Positions 43,295 to 52,410 of a stretch of DNA of 64,000 nt are shown piece after piece. Origin of the DNA: Pontiella desulfatans (GTDB lineage: Bacteria > Verrucomicrobiota > Kiritimatiellia > Kiritimatiellales > Pontiellaceae). The stretch covers positions 124,001-188,000 of the forward strand of contig NZ_CAAHFG010000004.1 of the NCBI RefSeq assembly GCF_900890425.1. Direction: 5' to 3'. The position numbers and the translations under genes are program-made. The notes under the pieces were generated by a model that ran no database searches, had not been told where the DNA came from, and was given only the letters and a program-made list of their open reading frames with translations. The first letter of the stretch is position 1, and every line of letters starts with the position of its first letter.

Positions 43295-44590
43295 TCAAAT
43301 CCGCTGACCGGGCATCTGCTTCGGGGCATAGGCGGCGGAACTTTCCAGGGCGCGGGGAATCGCCCATGTTCCAAGCGCGGCGCCGACGGCGCCGACCGCG
43401 AGATCCACCCAGCCCACAGCCGGCAGAAGATCGCCGATGCCCGACAACATCAGCCGCAACTGGATAATCAGCGCGAACGTCAGTAGAACGCCGTAGCCGA
43501 GCCGAAATCCAACCCGGTAGAATGCTGCGAGGCCAAGAAACACCACCGCGATGGCGTAGAGCGCGGACGCGGCGACAATCAATAAATGGGCAAATTCCCC
43601 GCTAGAAAAAACGACAAGCGCCATTCCAAGAAGCCCTCCGAGCAGAACGAGCATCGCGCACCTCATAATCTTCGCGGATAGCTGAATCCGGGACAGGGGC
43701 AGCGCCGCAAGGCTGCGCATCGATCCAGCAAACAACACCGAATACATGAAACCAAAAATACTCGCGAGCATGAAAAACATGCCGGCGAAAATACTGCCGC
43801 CCCGCCCGAAATCCTCTCCGCGGAATTTCCACCAAAAGAACAACGCGAACGCCGCCAACAACGCGAACAACCCCATTCCCGCCAACGCACAGCGCCCTTC
43901 CGGCGAACACGCGAGTTTTCCAAACAAACTATTTTCTTTTACTTCTCCGCGGTCGCCTCGTTCCTTTCCAAACCTGAGGTGGATCGTCTTTCCGTCCGCC
44001 ATCAAGGGCGCGAGCCACCAACTCAATCCCGCGAACCCGAAGGCCATGGCGCAAACAAGAACGCGCCCCAAGGGCAGGAGCCAAAGTTTATCTATCGCGA
44101 AAACCGCGGTGATTAAAACCGCGATGAGTGGACTCATCACGACCGTGCCTTTTAACGGATTTTCATGAAGTTTAAGCGCATGCCCCAGCGGCATCGATAC
44201 GGCCATCATCATCAAATACATCGACATGCCCAGCATCACTGGCGCGAAAGAGTTCATCCAGAAAGCCGTGTCGCCCACCACCGTTCGATAAATCCCCCAC
44301 GGTAGCGTCGCGGCCAACACCATGAGCATTGGGGCAACCAAGCCGATGTAGAACGGGAAACGGCGCAAAAACGCGGGCTGAACCGGCAACGCCTGATGAA
44401 CCCGAAAACTTCCGCCGGCGCCCGGCTTCATTTCCATCGCTATCGGCAGGCAGATCCAGATCACCGGATAAACCACGGACATCACCGAATCGACTTTCCC
44501 GTCGTAAAACGTCAGTCCGCAAAAAAGGAACATCAAGAGGCTCCCCCACCCCATGCGGCGCAGGTAGTGAAAAAAGATACGGCTATCCAT
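43295..44590 (-). CDS. ABC transporter permease (ABC-2-like membrane protein)
   Basis: 431 residues with about ten to twelve hydrophobic segments and no soluble domain. It is the third gene of a GntR - ATPase - permease set, its ATG overlapping the ATPase stop by eight bases. The arrangement is that of YtrA-type transporter operons, in which the membrane protein joins the ATPase to export or sense envelope-active compounds. The sequence itself is too diverged for me to name a substrate. A stretch from about 180 to 260 is more lysine/arginine-rich and cytoplasmic ('HLRFGKERGDRGEVKENSLF'). Confidence 0.82.
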   Translation of the reverse strand: MDSRIFFHYLRRMGWGSLLMFLFCGLTFYDGKVDSVMSVVYPVIWICLPIAMEMKPGAGGSFRVHQALPVQPAFLRRFPFYIGLVAPMLMVLAATLPWGIYRTVVGDTAFWMNSFAPVMLGMSMYLMMMAVSMPLGHALKLHENPLKGTVVMSPLIAVLITAVFAIDKLWLLPLGRVLVCAMAFGFAGLSWWLAPLMADGKTIHLRFGKERGDRGEVKENSLFGKLACSPEGRCALAGMGLFALLAAFALFFWWKFRGEDFGRGGSIFAGMFFMLASIFGFMYSVLFAGSMRSLAALPLSRIQLSAKIMRCAMLVLLGGLLGMALVVFSSGEFAHLLIVAASALYAIAVVFLGLAAFYRVGFRLGYGVLLTFALIIQLRLMLSGIGDLLPAVGWVDLAVGAVGAALGTWAIPRALESSAAYAPKQMPGQRI

Positions 44591-45467
44591 CGCCGTTCTC
44601 CTCTTTCGCGAGCGCCACGAACAGGTCTTCGAGCGTCATGGGGGCAGAGGAGATTTGAGTCAAGCCAGAGCTGGCGAACCAGGCATCCAGATCCGCCGAT
44701 TTGTCCACAACCGCTCGCACCCGGTCGCCTTCGGTATGCTGAACAATGAAACCCGGACGACCTTGCGGAAGCGTTCCACTTGCGGTGTAGTCGCAAAGGC
44801 AATAGCGTTGAACCACCTCATCGGTCGCGCCTTCGAGCAAGAGTTGTCCGTCCCGGATAAATCCGATCTGGTCGGTGAACCGTTCGAGATCGGAGAGGCC
44901 GTGCGATGAAATGAGTACCGTTCGATCCGAATCGCTCACGGCCGCCAGCAGCTCGCCGAAGATTTGCTGTTTGGAAACCGCGTCGAGTCCGATGGTCGGC
45001 TCGTCGAGCAACAACAGCTTTGGGCGATGCGACAACGCGACGACCAGTCCGAGTTTGATTTTTCCGCCAAAGGAAAGCGTCTTGATTCTGTCCGACGGTT
45101 TCAGTTCCAGCTTTCCCAGCAGCTCCGAGCAATAGGCGTCGTCCCATTCCGGATAAAACTTGCGGTAATAACGAAGCAGGCGATGGATCTTGCCCCACGC
45201 ATCAAAATTCAGGTCGGGGCTGACATAGCCGATCTCCTGCTTCACGGCAACGACTTCGTTGCGATGGTGCTTTCCAAAAATGTAGATTGCACCGGCCTCC
45301 TCCTTGCCCATGTTCATGCAAAGATCGATGGTCGTGGTTTTTCCCGCGCCATTGGGGCCGATCAATCCGTAGATCGATCCCGTCGGCACATGCAGGTCGA
45401 GCGGCCCCAACTTAAACTTGCTACCAAAACTTTTTTCCAATCCCTGGATATCAATCGAGTATTCCAT
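44583..45467 (-). CDS. ABC transporter ATP-binding protein
   Basis: 294 residues: Walker A 'GPNGAGKTTT', Q loop ('QEIGYVSPD'), Walker B 'LLLLDEPTIGLD' and H loop ('LISSHGLSD'). The signature motif is 'LSFGGKIKLG', a departure from canonical LSGGQ seen in YtrB-like ATPases. A C-terminal domain of about 80 residues follows ('LLEGATDEVVQRYCLCDYTA' onward). The ATG overlaps the stop of the GntR regulator by one base (TAATG) and its stop overlaps the permease start, so the three genes are tightly coupled. It powers the permease encoded next. Confidence 0.92.
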   Translation of the reverse strand: MEYSIDIQGLEKSFGSKFKLGPLDLHVPTGSIYGLIGPNGAGKTTTIDLCMNMGKEEAGAIYIFGKHHRNEVVAVKQEIGYVSPDLNFDAWGKIHRLLRYYRKFYPEWDDAYCSELLGKLELKPSDRIKTLSFGGKIKLGLVVALSHRPKLLLLDEPTIGLDAVSKQQIFGELLAAVSDSDRTVLISSHGLSDLERFTDQIGFIRDGQLLLEGATDEVVQRYCLCDYTASGTLPQGRPGFIVQHTEGDRVRAVVDKSADLDAWFASSGLTQISSAPMTLEDLFVALAKEENGDG

Positions 45468-45880
45468 TATTCCCCGCTCCCTTTCTCCGAACGAATCGCC
45501 GTTCGGGACAGTTCAATGAATTCCTTTTCACCCATGCCTGCCTGAACGGCATCGCGCGCCGCCTTCCCCAGCAAAGCCAGCGCTTCCTTTTTCTTCGATT
45601 CGCGGCTTTTCGCCCCGCCATGGTCGGCCACGAAGGTGCCGATTCCTTGCTTGCGGTAGATGATGCCCTCTTTCTCCAGCTCCTCGTACGCCCGCTTGAC
45701 GGTGATCAAACTCACCATGAGCGACTCGGCCAAACCCCGAAACGAAGGCAGACGGGTCTCGGGCGGCAACCGGCCGGCCGCGATCTCCCGACGGATCCCA
45801 TCGACCACCTGCTGATAGAGCGCCCCGGAGGCCGCTGGGGTGATTGGCCCAATCTGAAAGGCTGGAGATTTCCTATCCAT
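45467..45880 (-). CDS. GntR-family (YtrA subfamily) transcriptional regulator
   Basis: 137 residues. The N-terminal winged helix-turn-helix is typical GntR ('YQQVVDGIRREIAAGRLPPE', 'LPSFRGLAESLMVSLITVKR', 'AYEELEKEGIIYRKQGIGTF'). Only about 55 residues follow, with no FadR, HutC or MocR effector domain, which is the YtrA pattern. These regulators repress their own ABC operon and respond to envelope stress or antimicrobial compounds. A perfect inverted repeat lies six bases upstream of the start (45886-45908) and is its likely operator. Confidence 0.93.
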   Translation of the reverse strand: MDRKSPAFQIGPITPAASGALYQQVVDGIRREIAAGRLPPETRLPSFRGLAESLMVSLITVKRAYEELEKEGIIYRKQGIGTFVADHGGAKSRESKKKEALALLGKAARDAVQAGMGEKEFIELSRTAIRSEKGSGE

Positions 45881-45885
45881 ACCCT

Positions 45886-45908
45886 CTGTATATACACTCT
45901 ATATACAG
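45886..45908. promoter_or_regulatory. probable operator of the GntR/ABC operon
   Basis: CTGTATATA, five bases, TATATACAG: a perfect 9-5-9 inverted repeat just upstream of the regulator gene. Its position and AT-rich palindrome fit autorepression by a GntR/YtrA dimer. It would overlap the ribosome site or core promoter. Confidence 0.75.
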
Positions 45909-45928
45909 CAGGGCAAGCTTTTTTTAGA

Positions 45929-45963
<35 letters not shown>

Positions 45964-45994
45964 ACCACGAATCAATCGTCACGCATCACGCCAA

Positions 45995-46027
45995 CAAAAA
46001 AACCGCCCCCGTGAAGGAGCGGTTTTT
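45995..46027 (-). terminator. rho-independent terminator of rpsD
   Basis: On the minus strand AAAACCGCTCC, loop TTCAC, GGGGGCGGTTTT and a T run: a GC-rich stem with one G-T pair. It lies about 20 bases after the rpsD stop. Confidence 0.85.
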
Positions 46028-46047
46028 GCACTAACCGGGAGAGCCGA

Positions 46048-46650
46048 TTAACGGGCGTAGTATTCCACAACCAGCGAGATTTCGCAGGTTACGGGAACTT
46101 CTTCCATGTTGGGCAGGCGGTTGAGTTCAGCCGTCAGCTCCTTGTCGTTGGCCGTGATGTATTCCGGCGTCTTGGCAACCTGCTGGGCCAGCACGAACGC
46201 GTCCAGATCCTTGGACTTTTCGCGAACGGTGATTTTGTCGCCGATTTTAACGGAGTAGGAAGGAATGTTCACCTTCTTGCCGTTCACGCGGAAATGGGCG
46301 TGGGAAACCATCTGGCGGGCCTGGTAGATGGAACGGGCCATGCCGGCACGCAGAACAACCACGTCCAAACGGCTCTCGAGCATCTGCATCATCACTTCAC
46401 CGGTGTTGCCCGGCTTACGGGTGGCCTTCTCAAACACACCGCGAAGCTGCTTTTCGCTCATGTTGTACTGGTAGCGCAGGCGCTGCTTCTCGGTCAGCTG
46501 GCGACCGTAGTCGGACTGCTTGCCGCGGCGACGGTTCGGGCCGTGCTGTCCCGGAGGATTCGGGCGGCGTTCCAGGAACTTCTCGGATTTCGGGGACAGG
46601 GCAACGCCCAAACGACGCGCCTTCTTGATTTTCGGTCCAGTGTATTTCAT
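46048..46650 (-). CDS. rpsD: 30S ribosomal protein S4
   Basis: 200 residues from MKYTGPKIKKARRLGVALS. S4 N-terminal domain with 'ERRPNPPGQHGPNRRRGKQS' and 'YGRQLTEKQRLRYQYNMSEK', then the S4 RNA-binding domain ('ESRLDVVVLRAGMARSIYQA', 'HFRVNGKKVNIPSYSVK'). The zinc-binding cysteines of some S4 proteins are absent (C-minus form). It binds 16S rRNA early in small-subunit assembly. AAAGGA six bases upstream supports this ATG. It stands alone rather than next to rpsK/rpoA as in many bacteria, with its own terminator. Confidence 0.97.
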   Translation of the reverse strand: MKYTGPKIKKARRLGVALSPKSEKFLERRPNPPGQHGPNRRRGKQSDYGRQLTEKQRLRYQYNMSEKQLRGVFEKATRKPGNTGEVMMQMLESRLDVVVLRAGMARSIYQARQMVSHAHFRVNGKKVNIPSYSVKIGDKITVREKSKDLDAFVLAQQVAKTPEYITANDKELTAELNRLPNMEEVPVTCEISLVVEYYAR

Positions 46651-46872
46651 TTTATTTCCTTTCGCTTCCCGTGTGCATCCCTGCAAATTAAGCCGGCTTT
46701 ACCGGCCGCCCGTTTGGATTGTTCGAATCCGGGCGCTCGCCCCGCACCACGCGGTATTTGTTCCTGTTGGCGATGATCCTTCGGTCGGGATTCCGTTTTA
46801 CGGGAAAACAGGCGGGCATTTATACAGGATCGCGGAATCGGGTCAACCCCGTTTGCCTGCAAAGTTTTGCGA

Positions 46873-47334
46873 CTATTTGAGCAGGCGCGGATCGAATTCG
46901 AAGGGTTCCGGGGCGCCGATCCGGAGTTTGCCGAAGTTCGGATGGCGCGGGTTGATCAAATAGTTGCTCTCGCCGGGAATCAGAACACTGGGCACCTCCA
47001 GAACAACCGAGGATTGCCCTCGCACCCACCGATCGCCCAGCCCCTGCGTTGAAGCCGGTGGAGGGCAGTCGCGCCAATCGCCGGGCAAATCCTCAAAACC
47101 GAGGACGCTCAGCATACGCTTGTCGAAGCTCACCGGCATGCACAGGTAATCGCCCAGCAGTTCAGCGTCATCCACATGCACCAGAATCTCCAGCGCCGCG
47201 AGTGCCTTTGATTCCGCCGCATAGACCACCGGCACCCCCACCGGATTCCAGCGCCCACCGAACAGCCGCGCCCCCTCGCCCGAAAACGCATCGGCCACAC
47301 GGCTCGGCGGAACGATACGCCAGGCAACCGGCAT
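46873..47334 (-). CDS. RES-domain toxin
   Basis: 153 residues with the RES fold pattern: 'AWRIVPPSRVADAFSGEGAR', 'FGGRWNPVGVPVVYAAES' (the conserved R and Y of the NAD-binding pocket), 'LAALEILVHVDD', and 'VPSVLIPGESNYLINPRHPN' with the Ser/Asn site. RES toxins degrade NAD+ and stop growth. It starts in a one-base overlap (TGATG) with the stop of the antitoxin gene, the usual order antitoxin first. Together with the upstream gene it forms a type II toxin-antitoxin pair. Confidence 0.94.
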   Translation of the reverse strand: MPVAWRIVPPSRVADAFSGEGARLFGGRWNPVGVPVVYAAESKALAALEILVHVDDAELLGDYLCMPVSFDKRMLSVLGFEDLPGDWRDCPPPASTQGLGDRWVRGQSSVVLEVPSVLIPGESNYLINPRHPNFGKLRIGAPEPFEFDPRLLK

Positions 47335-47846
47335 CAGGAAAAGACCCCGTGGGCAATCCGGCCGATCAGGTTAGCCACTTCCCGGCTGCCCAGCTCGGTA
47401 TCCGCAAGATCCAGCGGCGGCTTGCCGCCGAAGTAGGAACGCGGGGCCTTCAGCCACCGCACCGCCTGCTCCCGCTCCCCGAACAATTCGATGGCACGGT
47501 TGAGCAGCTGCGCAACGCGATTGAAGCGCTCCGACTGATCCGCACTCAACCGCCCCTCCTGGATCTTCCGGTTCAGCGTCCGCTCAGCCACACCGGCCAC
47601 CCGCGCGAGTTCTTTCCGGCTAATCTCCAGTTCCCGGCAAAGCGCATCCACAATCCCCGCCGGCAGCCCCGCCTTGATTTCAGCAACCTGATCCAGCGCA
47701 TTCTCGGACTTCACCAGCTTCAGCTGCGGGATATCCGGCTCTACCACATTTAGTTTAACGGCATATTTCAATGCGGCTTCGTTCACGGCCATGGCTTCGG
47801 CCTCCCAGGTATAGGTTTCTTTCTTGATATCGACTTTTTCCTTCAT
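47334..47846 (-). CDS. Xre/MbcA/ParS-type antitoxin
   Basis: 170 residues from MKEKVDIKKETYTWEAEA. An N-terminal extension leads to a Xre-like helix-turn-helix ('LEISRKELARVAGVAERTLNRKIQEG') and the C-terminal MbcA/ParS toxin-binding domain ('RFNRVAQLLNRAIELFGERE', 'WLKAPRSYFGGKPPLDLADT'). It neutralises the RES toxin and should repress the operon. GGAG six bases upstream fixes the start; an upstream extension to 47957 would cross the operator. An inverted repeat lies 14 bases upstream. Confidence 0.93.
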   Translation of the reverse strand: MKEKVDIKKETYTWEAEAMAVNEAALKYAVKLNVVEPDIPQLKLVKSENALDQVAEIKAGLPAGIVDALCRELEISRKELARVAGVAERTLNRKIQEGRLSADQSERFNRVAQLLNRAIELFGEREQAVRWLKAPRSYFGGKPPLDLADTELGSREVANLIGRIAHGVFS

Positions 47847-47860
47847 TTCGCTCTCCTCAG

Positions 47861-47890
47861 CCACATGGCAACATATCAGATGCCATATGG
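47861..47890. promoter_or_regulatory. probable operator of the RES-Xre operon
   Basis: CCACATGGCA, ten bases, TGCCATATGG: a 10-bp inverted repeat with one mismatch, just upstream of the antitoxin start. The spacing (one helical turn) fits binding of an Xre dimer and autorepression. Confidence 0.6.
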
Positions 47891-48062
47891 CCTTCAAGCT
47901 TTTTTTGCCTGTTCCTACGGCGTGCAATGGCTCGTATTGGATGACATCCGAATGCAATCGTTTCGTGTTTCAGCAGAATGATTTTCCAGAACAGTTGCAC
48001 TGCAAATTATTCTGTCCATAATCATGCGTCCCATTCATCCAGTTGCAGAGTCCCGTATCACC

Positions 48063-49388
48063 ATGAAGAAACCATTTGAACAGATTCCATTCAGCCCCGC
48101 GCGCTGGCCGTTTTTCTACGGATGGATGATTCTGTTCTGGGGCATTGTGGGCATCATTCTCAGCGTCCCCGGCCAAACCACCGGGGTTTCCGCCTTCATC
48201 GAGCCGCTGATCAAGGGATTGGGCATCGGCCGGTTTGAAATCAGCGTGGCCTATATGGTCGGCACCTTTTCCAGCTCGTTCCTGCTCACCCCGGCCGGCA
48301 AACTGTTCGACCGCATCGGGGCGCGCTGGATGGCGTTTGTCTCCTGCTCCAGCCTCGGCTTCGTGCTTTTGCTACTGAGCCAGACCGACCACATCGCCGA
48401 CGGCCTGGCAACCTTGCTGCCGGAACAGATCGGGCTCATTGGATTGCTCTCGTTCCTCTTTTTCCTGTTGCGCCTGAGCGGACAAGGTGTGCTGACGATG
48501 GCCTCGCGCAACATGGTCATGAAATGGTTCAACCACCACCGCGGCCTCGCCAGCGGCATCAGCGGCGCGGCGGTCTCGTTCGGTTTTTCAATCACCCCCA
48601 CCATTTTCAGCGGAATGATCGGCCTGCATGGATGGTCGGGAACGTGGCTCATGCTCGGCATCCTGCTCATTCTCGTGTTTGCGCCCCTGCTGCTCATCTT
48701 CTTCCGCGACCATCCCGAAGCATCCGGCCTCGTGCCCGACGGGAAAAACCATGGAACCAGGAACGGGACGGAAGAGGTTGTCCGCCAGTTCACCCTTCCG
48801 GAGGCCCGCCGCACCTTCCCCTTTTGGGCCTTTGCCCTCACCATGGCCTTGCAGGCCCTCGTGCTCACCGCCACCACGTTCCACATCGAATCCATCTTCG
48901 AGCTCGCCGGCATGGAGGGCTCCAAAGGCTTTGCGATTTTCCGGCCCACGGCCTATGTCGCCATATCGGTCACCCTGCTCGGCGGGTGGTTGGTCGACCG
49001 CACCCAGCTGCGCTGGTTCCTCGCCACCATGTTGCTGGCGATGTCCGTCAATCTACTGGGCCTCATCCGGCTCGCCCCCGGCTGGCCGATCGCCTGCCTG
49101 GTTTTCGGCGGCGGCGTGGCCAACGGGCTGTTCGGCATTCTCATGAGCGTCACCTGGCCGCGCTACTATGGCCGCGAACACCTCGGCGCCATCAGCGGAC
49201 TCTGCATGACCTTCATGGTCATCTTCAGCGCCATCGGCCCCGCCATCTACAGCGCCATCCTCAAGTTCGCCACCAACTACACCGCCGGCAACCTCGCCTG
49301 CCTCGCCTTCGCCCTCGCCCTGCTCGCCTGTTCCTTCTTCGCCCGAAATCCGCAAAATAGAAATGCATCGGAAATCCCTTTAGGCTAG
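48063..49388 (+). CDS. major facilitator superfamily transporter
   Basis: 441 residues with twelve predicted spans. 'YGWMILFWGIVGIILSVPGQ' at the start, 'GTFSSSFLLTPAGKLFDRIG' (the loop 2-3 MFS motif) and 'MVMKWFNHHRGLASGISGAA' match the oxalate/formate antiporter-like group, whose members often move monocarboxylates. The substrate cannot be assigned. A run in the central loop ('DHPEASGLVPDGKNHGTRNG') marks the boundary between the two six-helix halves. The ribosome site is weak at 48063, and an upstream ATG at 48024 is possible. It is divergent from the toxin-antitoxin operon. It may be followed by the gene at 49416 on the same transcript. Confidence 0.88.
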   Translation: MKKPFEQIPFSPARWPFFYGWMILFWGIVGIILSVPGQTTGVSAFIEPLIKGLGIGRFEISVAYMVGTFSSSFLLTPAGKLFDRIGARWMAFVSCSSLGFVLLLLSQTDHIADGLATLLPEQIGLIGLLSFLFFLLRLSGQGVLTMASRNMVMKWFNHHRGLASGISGAAVSFGFSITPTIFSGMIGLHGWSGTWLMLGILLILVFAPLLLIFFRDHPEASGLVPDGKNHGTRNGTEEVVRQFTLPEARRTFPFWAFALTMALQALVLTATTFHIESIFELAGMEGSKGFAIFRPTAYVAISVTLLGGWLVDRTQLRWFLATMLLAMSVNLLGLIRLAPGWPIACLVFGGGVANGLFGILMSVTWPRYYGREHLGAISGLCMTFMVIFSAIGPAIYSAILKFATNYTAGNLACLAFALALLACSFFARNPQNRNASEIPLG

Positions 49389-49415
49389 TCTGCCTCCATT
49401 AACCAAAAGGAGCAC

Positions 49416-49982
49416 ATGATGAAACGGATTCTTGCAATGGCACTCTGCGCGGCGTTCTCGGCAAACGCCGGTCTTTTCGATAAGGATAAGAATGGCAGCT
49501 ATACCGGCCTGAACGACCTCGCCAAGCAGGCCGATTCGGCTACGGCGGCGGCATCGAACGAATGGGCCAAGGCCAGCGCCAAGGGCAAGGACTCCTATGC
49601 CAAGGCGGTCGAGGAAACCCAAAAGGCCGTGGCGAAATACAATGTGAAGGCCGAGGACATCAAGGCCGACCTTGGCAAGTCGGCAGACGAAATTTCGGCC
49701 AAGATCGAAACCTACAAGCAGGAAAAGCTGCTCGCCTATGCCGAAAAGATCCAGATGCTCTATGAAGACAAAAAGACGGAGGTCGCCGACTACACCGCGA
49801 AGGTGAAGGATTTGAAGTGGACGGAAAAATGGACGTCCAAGGGCAAGGAACTCAAAGGGCAGCTGAAGGAATACAAAGGCCAAATGGACGCGCTGGGCGA
49901 CCAATATGAAATCTATGCCGGCATGCTCAAGAACATGGGCGTCAACCTCTCCGACTTCGGGCTGGAGAAGGAGGTCGAGTAA
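49416..49982 (+). CDS. exported coiled-coil protein
   Basis: 188 residues. Signal peptide (MMKRILAMALCAAFSANAG), then a lysine/alanine/glutamate-rich helical body from about 35 to 165 ('KAVEETQKAVAKYNVKAEDI', 'KAKIETYKQEKLLAYAEKI'-like heptads), which should form a long amphipathic coiled coil, and a short acidic tail. AAAAGG precedes two adjacent ATG codons. No catalytic motif is present. Such proteins often have structural or envelope-binding roles, but I cannot assign a function. It is convergent with ptsP at 12 bases. Confidence 0.8.
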   Translation: MMKRILAMALCAAFSANAGLFDKDKNGSYTGLNDLAKQADSATAAASNEWAKASAKGKDSYAKAVEETQKAVAKYNVKAEDIKADLGKSADEISAKIETYKQEKLLAYAEKIQMLYEDKKTEVADYTAKVKDLKWTEKWTSKGKELKGQLKEYKGQMDALGDQYEIYAGMLKNMGVNLSDFGLEKEVE

Positions 49983-49994
49983 AACCGACAGGTA

Positions 49995-52271
49995 CTAGGC
50001 CTCTGCGGCGTCCACGAGATTGCAGTCGATTAGATAAGCTTCGATTTCGCTGATTCGCCCGAAATCGAGCATGGCGTTGGCCATCTCCTCCGCCTCTTCG
50101 AGCGAAATGGAGTTCACGAGGCGCTGGACGGTCAGGGCGTTGACAATATCGATGCTGAACCTTCTCAAACCGACACCAAGAAGGAAGGGTAGCATGCGGG
50201 GGTCTGCCGAAAGGTCACCGCAAATCGAGACATCCTTGCCATGCGTTTCACTCGCCGAAACAATCCGGTTGATGGCGCGCAGGATGGCGGGGTGGTGCGC
50301 CAGATAGAGCTTGGAAACCTGCTCGTTAGTCCGGTCGACGGCGAGCATGTACTGAATCAGGTCATTCGAGCCAATGGACAGGAAATCAGCCTCCATGGCC
50401 AGTTCATCGACCACCTCGACGGCGGAGGGCAGCTCCATCATGACGCCCAGTTGCGTGTCGCGGCTGAAGGGGATTCCCTCCTCCTCCAGTTCGTCCATGC
50501 ATTCGTAGACGATGGAACGCGCTTCGACAAAATCGTCGACCGACGAAATGAGCGGGAACATGATGCGCGTTCCGCCACCGGCGCCGGCGCGTAGAAAAGC
50601 GCGGAGCTGCTGGCAGAAGATATCCCTGTTCTGCAACGAGAAGCGGATGGCGCGCATGCCGAGGAACGGATTGGCCTCGCTGACGTTGGAATAGTAGGAG
50701 AGCATCTTGTCGCCGCCGATATCCAGCGTACGGAAGGTGACGGGCTTCCCTTCCATCTGTTCAACGAGTTTCTTGTAGATGATGTATTGCTCTTCTTCAG
50801 GCGGGAAGTCGTTGCGGACAATGAACGGGAACTCGGAGCGGTAGAGCCCGACGCCTTCGGCCTTGAACTCGCGGGCGGGCTTCAGGTCGCTCAGCAGGTT
50901 GATGTTGGCGTAGATATGCACCCGTTCGCCGCACTTGGTTTTGGTCTTGGCCTTCATGTCCGAGGCGTTGTGCATGACCTTCCAGGCCTCGTCGAGTTCG
51001 CGGTATTTCGCATAGACCTCGGCACCGGGCCGCAGGTAGATGATCCCCTGCTCCGCATCCATCAGCAGCTCCTCGCCATCCGGAATACCGTCGGCCAGTT
51101 CGCGGCTGATCGCCACCATCGGGATGCCCAGCGACCGGCAGATGATGGCGTTGTGCGAGGTTACACCGCTACTGACAATGAACCCCTCCACGTTTTCGGC
51201 CGAAAGCTTGAGGATATCCGACGGCAGCAGTTCGTGGGCAATGATGATCTGGCTTCGGTAGTCGCACTCGCCGGCCTCTTCGTTGATCAGGTTCCGCGTC
51301 AGCCGGTTGCCCAAATCCTTAACATCGAGCACCTTTTCGCGGATGAGCGGCATGGAGCTCTTGGAGAACACTTCGACATATTCATTCACCACCGTGGCAA
51401 TCGCCTTGAGGGCGGGGGTGCCGGTCTGGATCAGGTTCCCGATGCGACCGGTAAACTGCTCGTCCTCCAGGATCAGCAGGTGGGCACTGAAAATCAATAC
51501 GGCGACATCGGCAAGGTCTTCGCTGGTTTGGCGTTGAAGCTGTTCAATCTGGGAGGCCGTTTTGCCGACGGCCGTTTCAAAGTCCTCGAACGAGTGCGGC
51601 GGGGCGTCCGGGTCGGGCAAGGCGCAGCTTTCGCTGTTCGCCGAATCCAGGGTGTAGGCCGTGCCGCGCGCCGTACCGGTGCTGGCCGACCGACCGCGCA
51701 AAATGCTTGCGGTGGTCACCTTCTTCGCCACGGGAACCACGGGGGCTTCCGCCTTGTCGCGCGCCTCCTTCAGGAGCTGCACGTTTTCGATCATGGTGGC
51801 CAGCTGCGCGGCGATCGCCCGCAAGGCCTTCACGTCGTTGGACGTGAAATAGTTGGTTTCGCGCGCCTGCACCACCAGCGCGCCAATGCGGCGAAGCCCG
51901 CGCAGGATCGGCACCGCCAGAAAAGCCTCGTATTCCTCTTCGTGGATCCCCGGGAAAAACTTATAGGAAGCACTCTGCGAGGCCGTTCCAACGCAGATCG
52001 GCCGAAGCTCGCGAACGGCCCGGCCCGTGATCCCCTCGCCCAAGCGCAGCTTGACGACCCCAATCGCGGCTTCGTCCAGCCCCTGGGTCGCGCGGAGGGT
52101 CAGTTGCCTGTCGTCCTCATCGTAGATATAGATCGAGCAAACATCGGCTAGCATATGCTTGGCCACGGACGTCACTACTTTTTGCAGCAACTCCTTGCGG
52201 TCCCGGCCATTTTCGGCCAGCGATATCAGCTCCGCGATATCGCATATTAGATCTACGTTCTTCTTTTTCAT
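49995..52271 (-). CDS. ptsP: GAF-domain PEP-protein phosphotransferase (enzyme I Ntr)
   Basis: 758 residues. An N-terminal GAF domain (about 15-165; 'HMLADVCSIYIYDEDDRQLT', 'GITGRAVRELRPICVG') is followed by enzyme I: HPr-binding helical region, phospho-histidine domain with His373 in 'VSSGVTSHNAIICRSLGIPM', and the PEP-binding barrel ('GVGLYRSEFPF', 'RTLDIGGDKML', 'MRAIRFSLQNRDIFCQQLRA', catalytic Cys in 'SICGDLSADPRML'). This is the PtsP form that starts the nitrogen-related phosphotransfer chain to NPr and PtsN and is regulatory rather than for sugar uptake. No NPr or PtsN gene is in the window. It is divergent from the E1-KAS III fusion gene. Confidence 0.95.
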   Translation of the reverse strand: MKKKNVDLICDIAELISLAENGRDRKELLQKVVTSVAKHMLADVCSIYIYDEDDRQLTLRATQGLDEAAIGVVKLRLGEGITGRAVRELRPICVGTASQSASYKFFPGIHEEEYEAFLAVPILRGLRRIGALVVQARETNYFTSNDVKALRAIAAQLATMIENVQLLKEARDKAEAPVVPVAKKVTTASILRGRSASTGTARGTAYTLDSANSESCALPDPDAPPHSFEDFETAVGKTASQIEQLQRQTSEDLADVAVLIFSAHLLILEDEQFTGRIGNLIQTGTPALKAIATVVNEYVEVFSKSSMPLIREKVLDVKDLGNRLTRNLINEEAGECDYRSQIIIAHELLPSDILKLSAENVEGFIVSSGVTSHNAIICRSLGIPMVAISRELADGIPDGEELLMDAEQGIIYLRPGAEVYAKYRELDEAWKVMHNASDMKAKTKTKCGERVHIYANINLLSDLKPAREFKAEGVGLYRSEFPFIVRNDFPPEEEQYIIYKKLVEQMEGKPVTFRTLDIGGDKMLSYYSNVSEANPFLGMRAIRFSLQNRDIFCQQLRAFLRAGAGGGTRIMFPLISSVDDFVEARSIVYECMDELEEEGIPFSRDTQLGVMMELPSAVEVVDELAMEADFLSIGSNDLIQYMLAVDRTNEQVSKLYLAHHPAILRAINRIVSASETHGKDVSICGDLSADPRMLPFLLGVGLRRFSIDIVNALTVQRLVNSISLEEAEEMANAMLDFGRISEIEAYLIDCNLVDAAEA

Positions 52272-52410
52272 GATGCGGTTAGCAACTTAATAAGAAACAA
52301 CATATCGGGGATCCTGTCGAGAGTCAAAGTCTAGAGATAATGCAATTTCCGCATCGACCTCCCAAATCGCCTTCCGTACTATTTTCGTTTAATAAGAAAG
52401 CCGGAAATTC

